A program made the translations under genes and the position numbers. Positions 6,987 through 10,218 of a stretch of DNA of 10,218 bases are shown here, piece after piece; the first letter of the stretch is position 1, and every line of letters starts with the position of its first letter. Source of the DNA: Cellvibrionaceae bacterium (GTDB lineage Bacteria > Pseudomonadota > Gammaproteobacteria > Pseudomonadales > Cellvibrionaceae); contig JAOXRV010000586.1 in NCBI GenBank assembly GCA_025800435.1, positions 1-10,218 of the forward strand, in the 5' to 3' direction. The notes below the pieces were generated by a model. That model saw nothing but the letters and a program-made list of their open reading frames with translations, was not told the origin of the DNA and ran no database searches.

Positions 6987-7287
6987 GGCGGCACCATACT
7001 TTGGCGGTTCGGGGGGAATAAATAAACAGGGTGATCAGGCCCAGCAAATAATCATTGCTAGAGATAATGGTTTGCATTTGTTCTACCTCAGCGCCTTCGC
7101 ATACTTGGTTGACGTCAACCTCGTGCTCACCAATGAGTCCGAACAGATAAAACGCTTTGCTATCGATATAGTCGGGCTCGCGGTGCAGCTTCTCACCGCC
7201 GCTGGGGCGGATGGTGACACTGGTACAGGCGCTCAGTGTCAGCAAGCTAAACAGCAGCAGTGTGCGCTGCCACAATGTAAATGCCAT
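6979..7287 (-). CDS. Bor-family lipoprotein, first copy
   Basis: A 102-residue predicted lipoprotein with signal peptide and lipobox LSAC (lipidated C21, then Thr-Ser, which favours the outer membrane under the Lol rule). The mature part aligns by eye over its length with lambda Bor: FYLFGLIGEHEVDVNQVCEGAE corresponds to the FFVSGIG...VDAAKICGGAE block of Bor, and LLGLITLFIYSPRTAKVWC corresponds to LLGFITLGIYTPLEARVYC. A strong AAGGAGA ribosome site (7294-7300) ends six bases before the ATG and partly overlaps the end of the kinase gene, whose stop is two bases upstream of the start codon. It is the fourth gene of the PepSY-regulator-kinase operon, so likely shares its control. Biochemical function unknown; the family assignment is from the conserved blocks. 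Confidence 0.85.
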   Translation of the reverse strand: MAFTLWQRTLLLFSLLTLSACTSVTIRPSGGEKLHREPDYIDSKAFYLFGLIGEHEVDVNQVCEGAEVEQMQTIISSNDYLLGLITLFIYSPRTAKVWCRHE

Positions 7288-7289
7288 TA

Positions 7290-8660
7290 TTAGTCTCCTT
7301 GTTTACTGCTGTGATTATTATTGGGGAAGCGAATCTGTAATTTAGCCCCCTGCCACTCGCTTTCATCAACGCTGAGTTCAGCTTGATAGGAAGCGAGAAT
7401 TTCACGCACCAGGGCTAGGCCAAAGCCCTGGCCTTCGGCCTGGCTATCGAGGCGCACGCCGCGTTTAAAAATATGCTCACGCTCACTGGCGGGTATGCCA
7501 GGGCCGTCGTCGGCCACCGAAAAATACCAAGCCTGCTTGTCTTGCCAGGCGCTGACAAATACCTGTTGGCGGCCATATTTGAAGGCGTTATCGCACAAGT
7601 TACCGATTATTTCGGCCATGTCTTGCTCATCCGCGTAGACCGATAAACCGGGCTCTACACTCATTTGGCAATTGATGCCTTTGTCGATATAGACCTTGTT
7701 TAGTGCCTTGATAATGGCGGCGACTTCAGCTTCCAGGGCAATCGCCACAAAACTGGCCTGTTGGTTGCCGGTAACTGCGCGCTGCAATTGATAATCGACA
7801 ATATCGCGCATGCGGCGCAGTTGTTTGTTGATGCCTCGATGCAGCTGGGTTTTATCAATAAGATCTTCTTCGGCTTCGTGGCTGAGGCCGCGCAAAACCG
7901 ATAATGGGGTCTTTAAACTGTGGGATAAATCCGCCATGCGGTCGTGATAGCGCTGGCGCTGGCGCCGCTCATTGTCGATCATCAGGTTTAAATCCAGCGC
8001 CATAGGGTTGAGGTCTGAGCTGTAGTTTGATTGCAGTTTTTGGCGCTGGCCGAGATTGAGCGATTGAATATCGCCGCTCAGTTGCTGCAGTGGTTTTAAA
8101 CTCAGTTTAACAATCAACCACTGCAGCGAAAGCAGCCCCAATAAAACCACAGCGGCGCCGCCGGCAATTAGCCCAAATACCCGGTGTTGGCGCTGCTGAT
8201 ATTGATCGGCCTGTTCCAGCACACTGAACACAAAGTCGCTGTGGCGGCCCTGTTGGTCGGGCCAGCTGGTGCTGTAGCTAAGGCTGTAATAGTTTTGCCC
8301 GGCCTGATCCACCGCTAGCCCAAACAGCCACTGGCCGGCGCCGGGCTGGGGCAGCTGTAGCCGGTGTTGGGCCAGCGATAAACTGCCCCAGGCCAGTTGC
8401 CCCTGGTCGTCGTTGACCTGTGCTAACAAGCGCGAGCCGGGCTGGTTAAAACGCTCGTCGTCCAGCTGCCGGGGCAGTTGAATCTGGCCGTTAAGGTTGT
8501 CCGCCTGGCCCATTAGGCTGTAGGTGATCAGTTTCAATCGCTCCAGTATCAGCGCCTCTTGGTTGAGGCTATAGGCTTTGCCCAGGCCAAAGCCCAGCGC
8601 TAGGGCAATAAGCCCCAGTACGATAAAGCTAACAAAGAAAAGGCGCTGGGCAATGGTCAT
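7290..8660 (-). CDS. phoQ: PhoQ-like sensor histidine kinase
   Basis: A 456-residue inner-membrane two-component kinase. Order: TM1 (about residues 7-27), a periplasmic sensor of about 130 residues, TM2 (about 161-186), HAMP-like linker, phosphoacceptor helix MADLSHSLKTPLSVLRG with H247, N-box IIGNLCDNAFKYG, G1 VADDGPGIP and G2 GQGFGLALVREI. The HSLKTPL form of the H-box and sensor motifs such as LDDERFNQPGSRLLAQV resemble PhoQ-type kinases, and the partner regulator is PhoP-like. The sensor has scattered acidic residues but no dense acidic cluster like that implicated in Mg2+ and peptide sensing in Salmonella PhoQ, so the ligand may differ. It begins two bases after the regulator gene, with only a weak ribosome site, implying coupling. 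The symbol phoQ denotes family resemblance, not proven orthology. Confidence 0.88.
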   Translation of the reverse strand: MTIAQRLFFVSFIVLGLIALALGFGLGKAYSLNQEALILERLKLITYSLMGQADNLNGQIQLPRQLDDERFNQPGSRLLAQVNDDQGQLAWGSLSLAQHRLQLPQPGAGQWLFGLAVDQAGQNYYSLSYSTSWPDQQGRHSDFVFSVLEQADQYQQRQHRVFGLIAGGAAVVLLGLLSLQWLIVKLSLKPLQQLSGDIQSLNLGQRQKLQSNYSSDLNPMALDLNLMIDNERRQRQRYHDRMADLSHSLKTPLSVLRGLSHEAEEDLIDKTQLHRGINKQLRRMRDIVDYQLQRAVTGNQQASFVAIALEAEVAAIIKALNKVYIDKGINCQMSVEPGLSVYADEQDMAEIIGNLCDNAFKYGRQQVFVSAWQDKQAWYFSVADDGPGIPASEREHIFKRGVRLDSQAEGQGFGLALVREILASYQAELSVDESEWQGAKLQIRFPNNNHSSKQGD

Positions 8661-8662
8661 GG

Positions 8663-9343
8663 TCAGCTGCTTATCTGCCTAAATCGATAGCCGCGCCCGC
8701 GCAGTGTTTCAATCGGTTTTAGGGTGCTGCCCGGGTCCAGTTTTTTGCGCAGGCGGGCGATAATAACTTCAAGCACATTGCTGTTGTTTTCATCCACTGG
8801 GTCGTCGTAGAGGCGCTCTAACAACAGTGGTTTGCTGGCCACCTTGCCGGGGTTGAGCATAAAGTGCTCCATTAGCCGGTACTCAAAACTGGTTAGTTCC
8901 ACCTCGCAATCATCCACAAAAAAAGCACAGGCGCCAAAATCCAATTGATAGGGGCCATTGCTCAGGCGCTTGCGGTTGCCACCGGTGGAGCGGCGCAACA
9001 GGGCATTGATACGCGCCCCCAGCTCCTCTGGCTCAAACGGCTTGGTGAGGTAGTCATCGGCACCGGCATCCAGGCCCTGCACTTTGCTCTTCCAGTTGGC
9101 GCGAGCGGTCAGCACCAGGATCGGAAATTCCAGCTCGCGCTCGCGCAAAGTTTCAATCAGGCTCATGCCATCCATGCCCGGTAGCCCCAGATCGATAATG
9201 GCCAGGTCGATGGGGAACTCGCTGGCGAAGTACAAGCCCTGGGCGCCATCGTTCGCCAGTTGCACGCCAAAGCCGGCGGCGCCCAGCTGGCGCGCCAGCT
9301 GCCCTTGTAATTCGCGGTCGTCTTCAACGATCAGTATTTGCAT
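8663..9343 (-). CDS. phoP: PhoP-like response regulator (OmpR family)
   Basis: A 226-residue transcription factor. The receiver domain (1-115) has the acidic pocket D8-D9, phosphoacceptor D51 in IIDLGLPGMDG, switch T79 in LVLTAR and K101 in LTKPF. The phrase LTARANWKSKVQGLDAGADDY, with the tryptophan after TAR, is typical of PhoP-type regulators. The C-terminal winged helix (about 130-224) includes LTSFEYRLMEHFM, recognition helix SNVLEVIIARLRKKL and the wing ETLRGRGYRF. Phosphorylated by the adjacent kinase, it should bind tandem half-sites; matching 11-base-spaced repeats occur before the PepSY gene and before mipA. An AGGAG site (9351-9355) precedes the ATG and overlaps the stop codon of the PepSY gene. 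Confidence 0.92.
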   Translation of the reverse strand: MQILIVEDDRELQGQLARQLGAAGFGVQLANDGAQGLYFASEFPIDLAIIDLGLPGMDGMSLIETLRERELEFPILVLTARANWKSKVQGLDAGADDYLTKPFEPEELGARINALLRRSTGGNRKRLSNGPYQLDFGACAFFVDDCEVELTSFEYRLMEHFMLNPGKVASKPLLLERLYDDPVDENNSNVLEVIIARLRKKLDPGSTLKPIETLRGRGYRFRQISS

Positions 9344-9353
9344 TTACTCGCTC

Positions 9354-9887
9354 CTAGCGGCGAATCTCGCTGCCATCAATGGCGCTGAGATATAAGATTT
9401 TTACCACCCCCTGGGGGTTGATCAGTTTGACCCGGTAGCGCATTTGCTCGGCTTGGCCCAGCGCTTTGATATGCAGTATCTCCGCCTGGTAGCGCTGCTC
9501 TAACAGCTGCCGAATTTGGGCTCGGCTAAGCGGCTTGTCGCTGTCCGCCAGTTTGCTTGTGCTGGGCTCTGGTTTGCTGCTTATCTCGCTGGGGCGCTTG
9601 TTGGAGGGTTGCGGCTTTGGTTTCGCTTGCACTTGCTGTTCAAGCCAGCGGGTCAGTGGCTTAACGGTCTGTTCCAGCCACTGGGTGCCCGGGTTGAGCT
9701 TTTCTTCCAACCATATCGTGTTGGCTGCTTGCTCGTCCTTTTGCTCGTCCTTCTGTGCGGATTGTTCTTGTTGCTCTTGCTTGCTCGGCTGCTGTGCCTG
9801 GGCACAGGCGGGCGCGCCGCCGAAAATCAGCGATAAGCCGATACCCGCGAGGGATAAAAAAGCGCTGAGTGTCTGGCGTTTCGACAT
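9354..9887 (-). CDS. Secreted PepSY-domain protein with WLE repeats, first gene of the two-component operon
   Basis: A 177-residue exported protein. It has a Sec signal peptide (hydrophobic segment about residues 7-24, likely cut after CAQA at 31), then a low-complexity Q/E/K-rich stretch (32-55), three 11-residue repeats each starting WLE (W59, W70, W81), a proline/serine/lysine linker (89-118) and a PepSY-like domain (about 119-177: LSRAQIRQLLEQ, then YRVKLINPQGVVKILYLSAIDGSEI). PepSY proteins commonly sit beside envelope two-component genes and are thought to bind or inhibit periplasmic partners; here it may modulate the kinase sensor, which is an inference. It lies ten bases ahead of the regulator gene and has a predicted regulator-dependent promoter. 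Only a weak ribosome site precedes the ATG. Confidence 0.82.
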   Translation of the reverse strand: MSKRQTLSAFLSLAGIGLSLIFGGAPACAQAQQPSKQEQQEQSAQKDEQKDEQAANTIWLEEKLNPGTQWLEQTVKPLTRWLEQQVQAKPKPQPSNKRPSEISSKPEPSTSKLADSDKPLSRAQIRQLLEQRYQAEILHIKALGQAEQMRYRVKLINPQGVVKILYLSAIDGSEIRR

Positions 9888-9932
9888 GGCTTAAGAGCCG
9901 CCTCTGTTGGCTTGGTATAGTGAGTCAAGCAG

Positions 9933-9966
9933 ACTATAAAATTGATAGATTAACCATAGATTAATC
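9933..9966 (-). promoter_or_regulatory. Predicted autoregulatory PhoP-type promoter of the PepSY-phoPQ-bor operon
   Basis: On the minus strand GATTAA (9961-9966) and GGTTAA (9950-9955) are separated by five bases, forming an 11-base direct repeat (ATTAATCTAT-like units). Exactly 11 bases after the second half-site is TATAGT (9933-9938), matching the -10 consensus at five of six positions. The arrangement is the same as that before mipA. A more ordinary reading, TTGCGA plus TATCAA with a 17-base spacer, is also possible but its -10 is weaker. Activation by the PhoP-like regulator is inferred. Confidence 0.72.
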
Positions 9967-10012
9967 GCAACACTAGGGCACCTCTGAATAACTCGATGAT
10001 GCTCAGCGGGAT

Positions 10013-10099
10013 CCTAAAGCGTACAGCTGCAAGGCGCGCTGCGCAGTGAATGCCGGCCGCCTTTACAAGCAGCGCAACGCCGCAGATGTGCGCTTTAGG
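10013..10099. repeat. Internal inverted repeat 1 of the MITE-like element
   Basis: The left arm CCTAAAGCGTACAGCTGC (10013-10030) pairs with the right arm at 10082-10099 at 16 of 18 positions. The 51-base loop contains further short complementary pieces (GCGCTGC near 10036 and GCAGCGC near 10069), so a long branched hairpin could form in RNA or single-stranded DNA. Confidence 0.75.
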
Positions 10100-10112
10100 G
10101 CCCGCCCTGCGG

Positions 10113-10209
10113 GGCCTTGAGGCAAAGGCGCTAGCGGCGTTGCTCACTCTCGACGTGCGCCCAGCATGCCTTCGAGCGAGCGCCTTGCTAGCGCATTTGC
10201 CTCAAGGCC
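10113..10209. repeat. Internal inverted repeat 2 of the MITE-like element
   Basis: The arm at 10113-10135 (beginning GGCCTTGAGGCAAAGG) is the reverse complement of 10187-10209 with a single mismatch in 23 positions. The 51-base loop shows no open reading frame of note. The near-perfect pairing suggests selection or recent copying of the element. Confidence 0.85.
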
Positions 10210-10218
10210 TGAGCGTCA

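Larger units (their letters stand above)
9976..10218. mobile_element. Probable miniature inverted-repeat element (MITE-like), right end cut by the window
   Basis: A gene-free, GC-rich, palindrome-rich block begins abruptly after the AT-rich promoter. The left end reads GGGCACCTCTGAATAACTCG and continues to TGATGCTCAG (9997-10006). The last ten bases of the window, CTGAGCGTCA (10209-10218), are the reverse complement of that decamer with one mismatch. This implies terminal inverted repeats of about 31 bases with the outer 21 bases of the right copy just beyond the window. Two further long inverted repeats lie inside. No transposase is encoded. The left terminus reminds me of IS5-type ends, but that is from memory and weak. 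CTAG or CTA before the end could be the target duplication. Confidence 0.68.

Noticed and set aside
6985..7293. A 102-codon plus-strand frame opposite the first Bor-like lipoprotein
   Set aside because: The minus-strand reading has a ribosome site, lipobox and family motifs; the plus reading has none.
9516..9894. Leucine- and cysteine-rich open frames antisense to the PepSY gene
   Set aside because: They are reverse readings of the Q/E/K-rich and Pro/Ser linker codons; no start signals and no domain.
9950..10147. A 65-codon minus-strand open frame across the repeat element
   Set aside because: It spans the palindromic element and runs into the promoter half-sites; it looks like chance reading of GC-rich repeat DNA.
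9976..10218. CRISPR array or tRNA gene in the repetitive tail
   Set aside because: The repeats are inverted pairs, not regularly spaced direct repeats, and no cloverleaf with a T-loop sequence is seen.

Overview
The window reads as chromosomal DNA of a moderately GC-rich gammaproteobacterium. The PhoP/PhoQ-like pair, the MipA/OmpV porin-like protein and the B12 gene order fit a marine, Cellvibrionales- or Pseudomonas-like lineage. That placement is an inference from gene content, not from a marker gene. Almost all of the DNA is coding.

Positions 1-5767, plus strand: a tightly packed cobalamin (vitamin B12) uptake and late-synthesis operon. It runs btuD (3' part only), cbiB, cobD (threonine-phosphate decarboxylase), btuF, cobO/btuR, cobC and cbiP/cobQ. 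Most neighbours overlap by 4-26 bases or sit within about a dozen bases, so translation is probably coupled. Together they import corrinoid (BtuD, BtuF), adenosylate it (CobO), amidate it to cobyric acid (CbiP), make and attach the aminopropanol phosphate arm (CobD, CbiB) and work on the alpha-ribazole branch (CobC). The operon start, any cobalamin riboswitch, btuB/btuC and cobU/cobS/cobT are not in the window.

Positions 5784-9887, minus strand and convergent with the B12 operon: an envelope-stress type module. In transcription order it is a secreted PepSY-domain protein, a PhoP-like response regulator, a PhoQ-like sensor kinase, two tandem Bor-family lipoproteins, and then, behind its own promoter, a MipA/OmpV-family outer-membrane protein. 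The first five genes are separated by 2-10 bases or overlap. Two intergenic sites, ahead of the PepSY gene and ahead of mipA, carry direct repeats of a GTTAA/GTTTA-type half-site at exact 11-base steps. In both, a -10-like hexamer follows 11 bases after the last half-site. This is the layout of PhoP/OmpR-activated promoters and predicts that the regulator controls its own operon and mipA.

Positions 9976-10218: a gene-free, GC-rich, palindrome-rich stretch that looks like most of a miniature inverted-repeat transposable element. Its right end is cut by the window edge. It abuts the predicted PhoP-type promoter.

The most interesting material is the PhoPQ-like module with two Bor-like lipoproteins and its two matching promoters, followed by the inverted-repeat element with its predictable missing end.
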